Assembly: GCA_903813345.2 (NCBI GenBank) | Contig: CAIIXF020000005.1 | Location: 9,861,375 to 9,925,374, forward strand | DNA length: 64,000 nt | Source: Owenia fusiformis | Lineage: Eukaryota > Annelida > Polychaeta > Sabellida > Oweniidae | Reading direction: 5' to 3' | In this document: in pieces, positions 32,966 to 45,033 of the stretch | Layout of the letters: every line of letters begins with the position of its first letter | Numbering within the stretch: position 1 is the first letter of the stretch | The notes under the pieces: generated by a model | What the model saw: the letters and a program-made list of their open reading frames with translations, nothing else | The model's database searches: none | What the model was told of the DNA's origin: nothing | Translations under genes and position numbers: made by a program

Positions 32966-33799
32966 TGATTTTCGAATTTTCTGGCGCATGCGCAATGCGC
33001 GGGGGGGATATTTCAGATATCATACGGATATTTTGGGAACAAGTGCAAAACCCGGGGAGGGCATTAGCCCCGGTTACCCGGGGATTACCAAACCCAGTCA
33101 AAAAATGGTAGCCCGGGAACGGGGAATGGTAGTAAACGTTGAAAACCCAATAAAAACATGAACAAGTAAGACGTTAGAGAGCTATTAATGCAGAGTAAAC
33201 GGCTATATATATTCTAAACAGACAGGATATTTCTCCTGAGCCGATCAGGCGTAGAAAGGGGCGTTTGCTACCCATTAGATAGAAGAAAATAGCCATAGAA
33301 TGTTTTTTATTTGAAGCTTATGGTATGAGGTTCCATATCCATCCGCCAAAAGGTATGACCCCTATATAGTCCATTTAAAAACCTGTGGTATCATTCTAAA
33401 TAACCCATAGTTGGCTTCTAGGGTACCTAGTATGCCACTATTTGGTATCAAAATAAAGAGGAGTTCAACTTTCATTTGAATTACGAAAATAGCGATGTAG
33501 GTGAAAATAGTTCCGAACGTGAGCATGTTTACTACGCGTTTGCCCGTCATATCAGAATTGAGGAAGTGGTAGCAAACGCAAGTTACAATAAACGGACGCT
33601 GATATCTCAAAAAGTAACCCGACTCCCTATAATTTGATGTAGGTCAATCGAACCCCTATACGGACAGGTGCATTTTGATATATTACACTATGGGGGGTAA
33701 GCTTCAATTTTTGTCGAAATAAATTATGGCTCACTACAAGTTAATGCCTGTACGATTCAATACTGCAAAAGAAGCACTATGCCCCCTCAAAAGAAAAAA

Positions 33800-33875
33800 G
33801 TAGGTCCTGCCGGGATTCGAACTCGGGACCGAGTGTGTTCGAGTCGTGCTCCCTCACCACTAGGCTACCAGTGAT
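33800..33875 (-). pseudogene. tRNA-like sequence (SINE head or tRNA pseudogene)
   Basis: On the minus strand an A box (TAGCCTAGTGG) and a B box (GAGTTCGAATCC) stand at normal tRNA spacing, and a T-arm loop TTCGAAT is intact. The would-be acceptor strands (TCACTGG and CAGGACC) do not pair and the anticodon arm is not convincing, so this is not a working tRNA gene. It is probably a tRNA-derived SINE promoter or a dead tRNA, inside element B. Confidence 0.65.
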
Positions 33876-33916
33876 GAGGTTATTTCGAAAAGTAAACGTA
33901 GTGGATTTATTTATGA

Positions 33917-34080
33917 AATTGTCGGCTCTCTAGCAAAAACACGCAGCAGCCACTTGCGTACCGACAATTGTCGGTTCTCTATCTGGCACTACTAGGTGAC
34001 GATAGAGTGCCGACAATTGTCGGTACCCCAGCAAATACCCCTGGACAGTCTTCAGTACCGACAAAATTGTCGGTCCTGGA
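33917..34080. repeat. Cluster 2 of ACCGACAATTGTCGGT palindromes
   Basis: A half site AAATTGTCGGCTCTCTAG (33917), then full palindromes at about 33959, 34009 (GCCGACAATTGTCGGT) and 34055 (ACCGACAAAATTGTCGGT), spaced about 45-50 bp. It lies toward the other end of element B from cluster 1. Confidence 0.9.
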
Positions 34081-35525
34081 GCCACTCCGATATGAAACAT
34101 TTCAGAACTAGATAACAGCAACGCGAGGTGGAGCAAATCCCATCGAACTTTTGATCTCAAAATCGTTCAACTACTTTTCAAGTTTTAGTAAAAAAGTAAA
34201 ATAACGCAATGCGTGACATATACGTAATTCGCGTGAAAATCCCGAACGAAATGCGTACGTTTTTTTTCGGCGTTCGCATTTTTGCTGTGTAGACGAACTT
34301 TTTTAGAAATTTTTCTACTGAAACATTTTTGCTTGACAATTACCAGGTAAAATGCGTATTTGCGTGCACAGGGAGCTCAAGTTGGAACTATACGTAATCA
34401 TTTAGTAAACTGGACTGGGAAATCAGAGGTCGAAGGGTTTTTCAATAAAATATATTCCAAAAATTCTTGACACCCAGTAAGTCGTAGGGTCGAAGGGTCG
34501 TAGGTCGAAGGGTTTTTAGTACATTCCCAACCATGGAGCATTTGCCACAACATCCAAGAGGTAAATCATGGATCGAGAAAATGAATGATTTCCTTGTAAG
34601 TTCCGGAAGTTTCAATACAAAAAATTACCGAACATATGTGAAAACCGAATATTTGTTCGTTGTTTTCACGATTTACAGGTTCGTTTGTTCTTCAATGTTT
34701 TGGTCTAAATTATAAAGCATCACCAACAGGTCTTTCTCTATTAATCGACTAATACAGCAGACGGCTCATATTTCTACGTAGCATTTCATTCAGACCAATA
34801 GTGGGAGTGTAGATCACGCAGTTTCGTTCGTTGCGTACTTCACTTGAAATTGGTAATTTTTAATATTGACTACTTCACTTAGCTTGGCGGATGTAGAACA
34901 TTGCTTAATATTCTTTTAATTTTCACACCAGACATGCTTGGTTGACACGTCAACAAAGTAAAGTTCAAGGGTCAATGCGTTATTTCGTGATAACTACAAC
35001 GCCTTCCCGGAAGTCAACATTGATGAAAAATGAAAAAGTCGGAAAAGCATTTACGCTAATTTCTATCAAATGCTATGTTTATGCATCATCATCGACGCAA
35101 CAAAGGTGATATAGTTTCATTAAGATTCGGGTTCTAACCTTTAGAAGGTAAGTCAGACTCCCAAACGTCAGCTAACTCTTATATTTAGCATGTTAGCGAC
35201 GCAGACAGGCCTTGAAAAAAATAGTACATGGCAAGTTTACATGGCAATCAATCTCAGAGGAACCTGTATCAACTGATGGCTATTGAAACATGTACAGGGC
35301 TATAGGATCAATAAGCTTTTATTATCCATTTATTATTTTATATTATAAAAGAATAAAGGGGAAAAAAAGTTTATTTATTCTTTCCAGTTTCAATAGCATG
35401 TAGACATCACTTGATACAGGTTCCTGTGATCAACCTCAGAACTGAGGCAAATGTTTATGAGTGATGACATGATCATAATACTGAGTTTACATAAGAGAAG
35501 TAATACCCCCACACTGCATATAACC

Positions 35526-36872
35526 TAGCCTTGCCCCAGTCAGTCTCTTTTACTTATCTTGATTTCTATTATGACTGCCTTGTACCAGCGAGAAAGCCAC
35601 GTGCATAACCATGGGCTTTCAACTAGAAGGGTAGGCAACTTCCCATATTTCATACATGAGCATTGCCTTGATTTTCAAAATTGGAGAATGTACACAATCC
35701 AAGAAAATCTTATTCTGTACTTTTTATTGATGATTTAAAGAAATAAGTCAAAAATAAAAACATGATTATCTCCACACATGTTGACAAATTAATAAAAAAT
35801 GGAATTCATCATAATTATGACAATACAGAAAGTGAACATTCACCCACAAATTATGTTTTTATTGGAATGTGTTCATGAATAATAACCCACAATGCAATAT
35901 TCAAAGAGAACATCTTGATACCTCTTATTCTTATTGGTCTTTTTTTGTTTACTTTTACATGATATTGAATATATTTCATGCTTAAATCATATTGAAAATT
36001 GATTTTCATTCAAAACAATACTAAAACATAGATACTTTTTGAAATAATAGCATAAAAGGGAAGCGTGGCACTGCTCATTTTGAAGGTCTCATGGTAATAC
36101 ACAGAGTTGCATACCCTTCTAATTGAAAGCCCATGGCATAACCAACTCAATGTTTATGTCGGTAAATTTGACCAATCAATGACGGCCCTGCAGCGTTAGC
36201 TCATTATAATGCACGATCAAGACAAGTAAATTTTTGACAAACAAATCCTCCGGCAAATCTTGCACAGTGCATCATGAAAATACAAATATTTTATAAGATA
36301 AATATCAATCAGAGTTTAGTGGATGCCGGAGCATCGATTGGATACCCAGAGGTGAGAAGATTTCAACAAGAAACGTTGAAACGATTTCTGAAATTGTCGA
36401 ACATAACTAGATCTAGGCCGAGATCCAGATCAATCACTGAATTAGATTGATGATTACATGGACTAGGTCTTCGATGCATTTTAATCGCAAATTCAGTTTT
36501 AAATCAACATTGGATCGCATGATTTAATTAATATAATGACTGCTTACATTCCAATGTACATTTAATTACATATCATATTGTAATCTGAAGAAATAATCGA
36601 ACAGATCATTGGATTTCAAGTAGTAGACGGGTAGTTTGTTTTGTTTATGCGAGTAAACCTGAAAACGTTCTGATTGGTCAATCAGCCTGAAGTAACACAT
36701 CATGTCCGCGCGATCTTGCCAATCAATAAGGTTTCGCGATACTCCTGACAGCGTAGGAATTATGGTAATCTTGAAACCGCTGAATAACAGAGAATAATTA
36801 TCATAATATCAGTGATCAGGTAATAGTTCAAGATCAGGATAAGTAAAAAAATACCACCTTGGCACACATTTC
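35526..36872. mobile_element. Larger relative of the 9.28-kb foldback MITE
   Basis: Left end TAGCCTTGCCCCAGTCAG with CTTTTACTTATCTTGATT inward; right end, decayed, has the inverse GATCAGGATAAGTAAAAAAA then TACCACCTTGG. These match the 96-bp element at 9283. About 1.35 kb because other DNA, including the element at 35610-36135, lies between the arms. No transposase frame. Confidence 0.65.
35610..36135. mobile_element. MITE with CATGGGCTTTCAA termini
   Basis: Left CATGGGCTTTCAACTAGAAG, right inverse CTTCTAATTGAAAGCCCATG, with arms of about 30 bp. A direct repeat GCATAAC flanks it (35603-35609 and 36136-36142); with one mismatch it is 8 bp. A 42-bp minimal relative is at about 56775. Confidence 0.85.
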
Positions 36873-37269
36873 AATTTTTATTCCATGATCTAGGCCTACA
36901 TGTAGTCTTTCATATGAAAATTCAGCCTTTTCATATCAATGTGGAGGGTGTTGAATTTGACCATCATTGTGAATCTTCCTTTTCTATACAACTTCACTCC
37001 CATTTAACAGATATTTTTACTGTTTACTCTCTGTAATGTAGATATCTCTGATTAATTTTTTATTTTCAGTTCAAGTAAAGATGGCATGATGATACTTGAA
37101 ATCAACTGTTCCACTTCTTAGCATTCATAGTGGCCCATATTGACATCAAAAGAGTGCATGCTACTTACTGAACTTGACCAAATAGACCTACTGCATATTT
37201 AGACTCCCTAAAACAGCTAGCACCCAGGGTCTTTGTTAATAATAGAGGAGGCTAACAGTCAGAGGCTAA

Positions 37270-37445
37270 GGTGATGTTTGGAGCACAGGGCATGTTTTTA
37301 CCATGGGCCAGATGGTGTTTGGAGCATATGGCATGTCTTTGCCATGGGCCAGATAGTGTTTGGGACACAGGGCATGTCTTCGCCATGGGTCAGCAGATGT
37401 TCCGAGCGCAGGGCATGTCTTTCCCATAGGCCAGATGATGTATGA
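37270..37445. repeat. Minisatellite, ~42 bp unit, 4 copies
   Basis: Diverged copies of a unit with TGTTTGGAGCA..GGCATGTCTTTGCCATGGGCCAGAT. The unit length is a multiple of three, which keeps both minus-strand frames at 37266-37522 open; these are not genes. Confidence 0.88.
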
Positions 37446-37597
37446 ACCAGAGGACATGTCTGAACAAGAGGGCATGTTTGATTTGAACCAAAGAAACCAG
37501 ATAGAATTCTGCAGATATGCAAGATAGTGATATACCTAAGGGAGGTGGTAAGTACTGTTTGCTTCCTTAGTGTATATTATGTACTATAACTGAACAT

Positions 37598-37809
37598 GGG
37601 TGTAGCCAGGGGATGCGGTAGGTGCGATCACCCTTAGGCCTACCCTCACAAAAAAGGAAAAAAAACAATTTTGTAAAATTATAGTTATTAAAGTTTATTA
37701 TATAGTTTGAAATGCTTAGAATGCACTACAGTATACAAAATTTCCGCTCACAGTGATGCAGACCCAAGGAGTCTCACCCCCCCCTTGACAATTGCCGGCT
37801 ACACCCCTG
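37598..37809. mobile_element. GTAGCCAGG-type MITE, copy 1
   Basis: Ends GGGTGTAGCCAGG and inverse CCGGCTACACCC. Internal blocks AGTTTGAAATGCTTAGAATGC and AAAAGGAAAAAAAAC are shared, in inverse orientation, with copies at about 40975-41170 and 54681-54870. Confidence 0.8.
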
Positions 37810-38815
37810 CTGAATGTATATACATATGGTGTCTGCCCTGTCTGATCTTGGTGCTAATTTAGAACTCCTGTTCTTAAGTAGTTTATTGGTGTGTTGTTGC
37901 TATGTTGCAATATGTTATATGCTATTATATCACCAGCAGAAATGGTGGCATATTGTTAATACCCTCCAACTTTTTGTGGTTGGTGTTCAGTAGTTGGAGT
38001 TTGGCAGTTTAAATAAGGTACAGAGTTTGGCGGTTGGTGTTAGGCATCTGTAACAAATTGCAGGTAGTGACATTTTGCATGTAAATCATGCCTTGTCTCA
38101 CTATCGTCTGAAACAATAACAATACTCCATTGACCTCTTATATCTCATACTATTGACCAAAAATAATCTTCATCTTTTCAATTGGGCATTCTGACATTTA
38201 GTTGCATCAATAAATGTTGATTAATTTTGGAACAATCAATATTCCAATTACATTCCAAGCTTAAAGGTGATATGGGCTTAACCCCTAACATGAGGGAATC
38301 ACCTGATAATGTAAAAGTACAAGCTGGAAATTTCCAAAAACAGGAGCTTATGTTTAACCTAAATTGCAATGTATGTCAACATTGTTTGAAATATTTTAAA
38401 TCCATGTATTCACCCCTGTTGTCAGTTCTAGTACCTCTTAGGTCTAACTTGAACACGTTGGGGAAAACTATACTAGTACTTGAAATGACTTGATTTGAAA
38501 TGAGGTTAAGGGGATTGATTTGTATACCATACAATGAAAGATTGCCCAGATTTTATCAATATTTCTAGAAACAAGTATTCAGTAGTTGTATAGATCCAAG
38601 ATAAGTCAATTACATAGTCAAATTCTTATTTGAGAGGCCTGGTATTTGTTCTGAGTACACTTTATTAAAAAACTATAAGGAATTGTTACAAGATAGAGGT
38701 ATACATTTGAATTATGACATCTATGTATTCTATTTTTATGTCGCCACCAAAAGTGGTGACACATCTCCCACTAACTACAGATTAAATGCAAAATCAGCTA
38801 GGTTTATATACACAT

Positions 38816-39166
38816 GGTACTAACTCACTGGGGCGTATAGAAACCAAAACGCCCCGCAAAACCGTTAATTTGAATTTTAAACCTACCCTTTCTTTGGAAA
38901 ATCAATGATTCTGAGTCTCACAGTACACCATTTTTCTGGGGACATCTGGGGACCAAAACGCCGATAAAACGAGGGACTTTGTAAACAAAAGCAATGTCCC
39001 GACTGAAAGGTATTTCTGTGAAGGTTTTAATGGAACAAGTTTGAAGAAAAACGGTATAGTGTGAGACTCACAATCATTGATTTTCCGAAGACAGGGTAGA
39101 TTTGAAATTCAAATTAACGGTTTTGCGGGGCGTTTTGGTTTCGATACGCCCCGGTGAGTTAGTACC
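38816..39166. mobile_element. MITE with ~110-bp terminal inverted repeats
   Basis: Left arm GGTACTAACTCACTGGGGCG, right arm inverse CGCCCCGGTGAGTTAGTACC. The arms continue with ACCAAAACGCCCCGCAAAAC and AAAATCAATGATT and differ at only a few bases. 351 bp. No clear target duplication and no coding frame. Confidence 0.9.
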
Positions 39167-39989
39167 GCGTAATATAGACACTGTTAAAAGTATTTTTATA
39201 ATCTTGAATAAAGATACGATCCTTTAAAATTGAATAGGTGTCAGACATAAAAGTCAGACAAGAGATGTCACATATATCAGTTATTGAGAGACAATGTATA
39301 AATATGTTTTAAATCGGCACCTTGATTTATCGATGTATTGTTCAAATGTTTTTCTTTGATTATTTGTTATGATGGAACAGTGCTAAGATACGAGAATCTG
39401 AGAAATTGACAGATTTTATTTGTATAGGAGTAAGGTTACGTAGAGTTTGAGCTGTTAATGCCTGGATGATCTATTGAATCAACTGTGTGGCATTGTTTTG
39501 ACCAAATATATTATTGGGTATTAGGGTGCCAACGAACAAAACCCCAGATTATGACGTAGGTTGTGATATTTAAGAAAAGATAATACTCTAAGTAAAAATA
39601 GAACAAATAAAATTGATCCTTGATAGATTTTAGGGGAAAATCAATTTGAGGTATATGACCGCTGCATTGTGACATTACTACCATAAATCTGTTTAATTGA
39701 GACTACTTTTAAATTTTAGAATTTTACAGAAATTAGCTTAATATAACTAGATAGTTTGCTGTATGTAACCATTTGCATTATTCATATTGTAATCTCAAAA
39801 TTAGTTTGCATAGAATAGATGGAAATTTTGAATAATCAACAAATTTTTTACTCCCATTTCAAAAGGAAGCTACAGTATTGATTTCAAGACACAGTTTCGA
39901 CATTGTTTGTTCGCATGATATTTGTCTGTATTTACAATTTGTCTTTGTATCATCAAAACAACCGAGTGTCAGTGCTACAGTACTAAAGT

Positions 39990-40090
39990 TCTGTTCGTAT
40001 CCCCATGAACGAAGTTCTGTAGGGATATAGTGAGGCCCTTCATCCATCTGTCAGTCTGTCCGTCTGCCGTAGCTCACATAAGATTTTCTT
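39990..40090. repeat. Dispersed repeat, copy 1 (GAAGTTCTGTAGGGATATAG)
   Basis: CGAAGTTCTGTAGGGATATA then GTGAGGCCC and a CTGTC-rich run recur at 40565-40680 in the same orientation. A related CCGTCC-rich repeat lies at 46.23 kb. Class unknown. Confidence 0.65.
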
Positions 40091-40564
40091 CACATTTCGG
40101 GGAAAGGTGTACATAGATAAGTTCTTTTTTAAAAAAATGGCCCCTACTTCATAAATGGCAGGAATTAGGTGAACTTTAATCATGTTATCAAAATTCCAGG
40201 AAAATCGCTTATCCATTCAACTTGAAATATACATATCCAAGAGCAGACTAGTGCCAAGATCTTATTAGAATTTTGGTATGCAGGGTACATTAAATGGTGG
40301 CCATTCTGAATTTTTTTCAGCAATATGACAAGTGATATTTATCACTATATGTGTCTTCTATGTTGAGTCTGTAAAGGTATTAAATTTTGTAAGAAAATGA
40401 GAATACATTGGCCGAGTCATGTTATTTAAGAAACTGGTTATTTTGACCCATTCAGCAAATATAGACTTATTTCATAAAAAATGTACTAATTATATCATAA
40501 AACTGAATAATCATGTACATAAACCTGTCTGAGAGGCTTCTCAAAGCAGATGCTGGCCATTATC

Positions 40565-40690
40565 CTAACGAACGAAGTTTTGTAGGGATATAGTGAAGCC
40601 CTCTGTCTATCAGTGTGTCTATCGGTCAGTCTGTCAGGAGCATAAGTCAAATACTATAGTGGATGGATTTTCTTCATATTTGTAATAGGT
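40565..40690. repeat. Dispersed repeat, copy 2
   Basis: Direct copy of the repeat at 39990, sharing CGAAGTTTTGTAGGGATATA, GTGAAGCCCT and ATTTTCTTCATATTT-like sequence. Confidence 0.65.
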
Positions 40691-40974
40691 TTTAAATTTT
40701 TGCAATTTAATTTGAGAGTATATCTAATTCACATATACTCCATGTTTTTTTGGGTTGGCCCTCAGGGGTCATGTATGGGGTTTGAGAAAGCAGGAATTGA
40801 GATCTCTCTGAAGTATCTTTTTATGATTCGAGCTTAAAAATCCAAAGAGGTCACTCGGTGTAAATTGAGATCTCTTCAAAGAATAACTATATTACACCCA
40901 AGATATTTATTTTAGAGATCACTATTATTGTATCATTGATCTTATTTCTTTTTTATTTGGGTTTGCATGACTAT

Positions 40975-41170
40975 GAGTGAAGCGAGCCCCAAAAAGGATG
41001 TTACGGGGGTTCACCCCCGGATATTTAAAAAATTTACGATTGTATATGGTGCATTCTGAGCATTTCAAACTATGATTTGTATAATTAATGTTTTTTCAAC
41101 AAATTTTACAAAATTGCTTTTTTCTTTTTTTGTTGGGGTGGGGGAGGGTGCACCCATAGCTACGCCCATG
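40975..41170. mobile_element. GTAGCCAGG-type MITE, copy 2
   Basis: Shares GTGAAGCGAGCCCC, GGGGTTCACCCC, ATTCTGAGCATTTCAAACT and the CTTTTTTTGT..AGCTACGCCC end with the copy at 54681 (same orientation) and, in part and in inverse, with 37598. Confidence 0.75.
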
Positions 41171-44100
41171 AGTTCTCAATAATTAAGAGATGGCTATATT
41201 GTACTGAGATTTTAGATATGACATTTTCAGATTCATGAATAATTTGTTCGTTGGGATTTTGCTACTCTGTGGAATTGCTGTTTTCTAGTTATGTGTTGCT
41301 GTTGTTACATTACAGTTGCATCTGATTGTTGCATCAGGCTCAATAAATCAACAACAAAAACATCTAAGAAAAGATTCTTCAAATTTCGTAGATGCCATTA
41401 TTAATACAAGCATGAAAAAAGTTACTTCCTTTTGAGTGATGCAATATGAGAGTTCAAAAAAATATTGATATACGTCTCCTTGGTATTTTTAAGAAAAATA
41501 GTTACTTTTCCTAACTGGTAAAATTGCCATTCCTACCCCTAGCACATGACATAAAATTCTATTTTAGAATTGCTACAGCCTACTCTTTCGTGGGATTGAA
41601 TCATATCTTCCAAATATTGCATTGAACTCTTTTTGAACCAAATTAACACAGTTCTATTTGATATTCATTCACTCGTGAGTGACTTTGTTGATGGATGTTA
41701 CAGGCAGTTCAGAGCGCTGGGCTCTAAATCGGGTCACCTTTATTTGAGACAATAACTTCCTGTTTTGTTATAATCATACAGCAGGTGAGGTTAATCGTCT
41801 GAGGCATAGAGCCTCAATCTGATTTGGTCCTACCCCAATTTGCCCCAGTCACTTAACAAAAAGAAATTTCCCTCACTTAAATCTTAAAAAAGCATTAATG
41901 TGTTTATTTCCCAAAATATAAGAATTTCGTTCAGGGAGTTATGGTTTCAAGGGCTTGTTGACCTGGGAAAGAAGTTTTTCCTTTTAGAACACTGCTTTGA
42001 TTTAGACTAGAAACCTGCTTTCTCCATGGGAGGGGGCAATAACCATTTTTTGGAGTCTGAATTGTCAGTTTTGCTGAGAATTGCTAATTTTGCCAAAAGT
42101 TGCCAATTTTTGAAAATTGCAAAATTTTGAAATTTTGCAGAAACTTGCCAATTACCAAGATTGGCAAATTCTTGCAAAATGATAAGTCCATAAGCTCTAA
42201 CTTCTATATTATGATAATCTTAATTTTAAAGTTCAATAATGGCCAATTACATTAAAGCTATCAAGAATACAGCTGTTGGTACTGTTCATAGCCTCCCCCC
42301 CCCCACCCCCGTTCATACAGAGTGCAGTGTAATAAATATAAGAATATCCTAATCTTACCAGGAAGTCAGTAAACTTACCTCTTCAGGAATGCTCTTTAGA
42401 TATGATATGATAGAAAAATCTAGTTCAAGTATTGCAGGTACATTTGTGATTAAGTTCAAATACATTAATAATGGACTGTATCACATGAAATGATATGAAA
42501 GGATAAGGAAATAAATATTATATCTTATATATTGCTGTTAGATAACATGAAGCATGTCTCTAGCTAAAATAACTATCAAACATTTCAGTTCTACTTTTAT
42601 TTGAATAGTTTTTACATTGGCTTTAAGGTTCTTGATATTCAAAATTTCAATTTTCCCTGCCTAGTATAAGAGAATTTTTTCAGAATGATTTTACAAAATA
42701 GTACATTTACCATAATTATAGAAAAATATTCTTCATGTGTGTGTTACAACTTACCCTGGGTGGTAGAATTACTAAGGAACAGAGTTGAAAAAATGTACTT
42801 TTAGGTCTTATTCGCATGAGATGCCCCCTGACATAATTTGTGAAAATTGCTACAAATATGCATTTTTGGCACTCAAGATTCCACTGCCATAACTACTTCT
42901 AGAACTCAGTGGATATTCTAAAATTGACTGAAATATTCCAAAAATTAGGTTTGCAGATAATATTGTACTATATATAATAATAGAGTTATGAGATCTATAG
43001 AATGACGTCAGTGCATATAGTTAATATAATGAGGCCAATAAGTATAATGGCAGGGCATTTCACATTTTGAACTTCTCAAGGTTTGGCAAAAAATTGAATT
43101 TTGATAGATGAAAATGTCTATGCCTGAAAATTATGTTCAGATATTAACCTATAATCAGAATTATAAAATGTTTTTGTGTTCACCAGAACCATATATGGAA
43201 AACAATAAACAAAATTTATTTGCAATTATCAAGATTCTCAACGGAAGTAGATTTGACAAATGAATGATTTTATTGATTTAAAATTGGAAATTAATTCCAG
43301 AATCATTGCAACAATTGGTAGATACGTGCCGATAGCTTTACTTTGTTTGATTTAATATTTCCTGTTGCATCATATACAGCAATGATTAATGACTTGGGGA
43401 GTCAATGGTAGGGCTCGTTGACTGAATTGTTTTTACAGTGGTTGTTTTTTTCTAGTACAGCATAAGAAACTGTTTATGTTTAACAGATCATTTGAGTCAG
43501 CTACCTTATACATTTCATTGACTTTTTCTCCACTGTGATTGGCTGGAATAAGAGTTAATATATGCATACCTTCGACTGATATCAGTCATGTTTGCAGAAC
43601 ATGGTTTTAACTTCAAGCGAGCAGAATCGTCCATTATTCTAGTTTTCTCAATAAGTTCTTGGTTTATTTGAATGTATTTGTAGAAAAAAATACCACTTTC
43701 ATTGATGAATTTTTTTCAGAGATCTGACAAAACGTGCGATTTTCAAAGTTACACTTTGCAACCTTGATTGTAGGTTGCCATGACATTTGAGAAAATGGTC
43801 ATGAAATTACTGGATTCTGATTGGTTGAAATAAAGTTAATGTATTCATGGAGGCTTTCATTGTCTAGATGTGTTTTTATAGAGAAAATGATCGAGATATG
43901 GCCTTGCATTGATACAGAATGGTCAATAAACCTTCTAAATATAACATGTTATAAGGACATTCGCTGTCTCTCATCCTATTGAGATCTAAGTACTTTAAAG
44001 TGTAAAAATGGAAAAGAAAACAATTAACCATTGGACATTTACACAGTTTCATCAGAAAAATATATGAATGAATATTTGTCTGTAAAATTTGGGTGTTTGG

Positions 44101-44876
44101 CCAAGCTACCTCATTCTACAGCCTTGTTTTGATGAAGAAACATGTAGACATTCACGTATTTAGTTCTAAAAAGAGTTAGTTTTCATTCATACTTTGAGAA
44201 TGTTTCTGCAATAGCATATGCAAAAACAAGGTTATCAATGATAAGGTCTATTTATCTCAAATATTTTAATGATTTTGTTTGTAGCTTATGTCTGTTATAC
44301 TTTTTGGAGTCTTCAAAGCTGAAACTGTGTTTTTCAAACCTATTGTGAGGGATTATGTTACTAAGACAGGGGTGTACCTGAAAGTTGACAAGGGGATAAG
44401 TCTTTTTTCAAATTTAATCTTTTCCCAGTTTAGGTATGCTATGAATTTTATTTTTAATTGGGTCTTTTTCTGAAAAATAAAACTTTATTTTGAAATGAGA
44501 TACAAATAAGGCTTATTTTTAGTTTCAGAATGAATATATGATATAAAGACTGAGCTGCTCCATTTCATAAAAAATTTTGATAACTCAAATACCAGTTATC
44601 AGAGTTGGTTCAAATTTTATAGCCTAGTGCCTAATAGGTGTAGGGCCTCTTCCCAAGAAACAATTTCTAATAAGTGTAGAGGGCGCCAAGAGTGCCAAAA
44701 AGCAGTACCAAAAGGAGATAGATATACTACCTTTTGTTTCTATCATGATTAAATATGTTTTGTTCAGTGGAATGTGCTTCTCCGGGGAGTCGATGTTATT
44801 CTATTTATCACAGTTTTAAGGTGAAACATCCTCCGATCACAGGGCTTAAAAATCCAGAATATATTCTTTCTTTTTA
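41171..44876. other. No gene seen; AT-rich intergenic sequence
   Basis: I see no splice-bounded open stretch with protein character. A faint tRNA-like D-arm (AGAGCGCTGGGCTCTAAATC) lies near 41710, low-complexity TTGCC/TTTGC sequence at 42050-42180, and a C-run at 42290. The 61-codon frame at 44288 has no homology I recognise. Confidence 0.5.
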
Positions 44877-45033
44877 CCCCCTGCGATAAGCAGTTAGCAT
44901 TTCCCCGATTAAGAACTCGCAATCTGATTGGCTGTCACAGCACTGCGACAGAAATCATGTATAAGTCATTGCGCATAATTAGATCATGTGATTCAGTTTA
45001 ATCGGGCGCTTCTAAATTGGTTATAGCAGGGGG
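44877..45033. mobile_element. Small MITE with CCCCCTGC termini
   Basis: Left CCCCCTGCGATAAGCAG, right inverse TTATAGCAGGGGG. It interrupts an older repeat whose uninterrupted relative is near 7957-8010 (AAATCCAGAAAATATGGATT then TCTGGACACCTGCT). Confidence 0.65.

Larger units (their letters stand above)
32428..34527. mobile_element. Mutator-like non-autonomous element B (2.1 kb)
   Basis: Same termini as element A (GGAATGTACTAAAAACCC and inverse) and exact 9-bp direct repeats CAACCATGG at 32419-32427 and 34528-34536. Only 13 bp of host sequence separate the target repeats of A and B. The right end (34370-34527) matches the right end of A in the same orientation, while 33300-33700 and 34180-34370 match A (31190-31935) in inverse orientation and altered order. 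It contains a tRNA-like sequence (33800-33880) and clusters of a palindrome. No transposase frame. Confidence 0.93.
28913..35227. mobile_element. Outer inverted-repeat element hosting two nested elements
   Basis: Arms of about 115-135 bp: left 28913-29033, continuing after the nested element at 32406-32417; right 35093-35227 in inverse orientation. Shared blocks include TACTATTTTTTTCAAGGCC, TCTGCGTCGCTAACATGC, GAGTCTGACTTACCTTC and AACCCGAATCTTAATGAAAC. Without the two insertions the host element would be about 830 bp. An AAGTTTAC direct repeat lies near both ends but not at exactly matching distance, so the target duplication is unclear. The element contains a short open stretch at 34533-34590 of unknown meaning. 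Confidence 0.85.

Noticed and set aside
34533-34715. 60-codon frame starting MEHLPQHPRGKSW after element B, with GT sites that could be donors
   Set aside because: Could be a captured gene fragment in the outer element, but no homology is recognised and no partner exon is visible.
37266-37522. Two minus-strand frames with a repeated peptide
   Set aside because: By-product of a 42-bp minisatellite whose unit length is a multiple of three.
37060-37550. Acceptor-like TTTTCAG at 37070 and donor-like GGTG|GTAAGT near 37548
   Set aside because: No open frame or conserved content joins them, and a minisatellite lies between.
41700-41745. tRNA-like D-arm AGAGCGCTGGGCTCTAAATC
   Set aside because: No B box at the right distance; probably a worn SINE remnant, not enough to annotate.
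44288-44473. 61-codon frame MSVILFGVFKAETV...
   Set aside because: No splice context, no recognisable domain, length expected by chance in AT-rich DNA.
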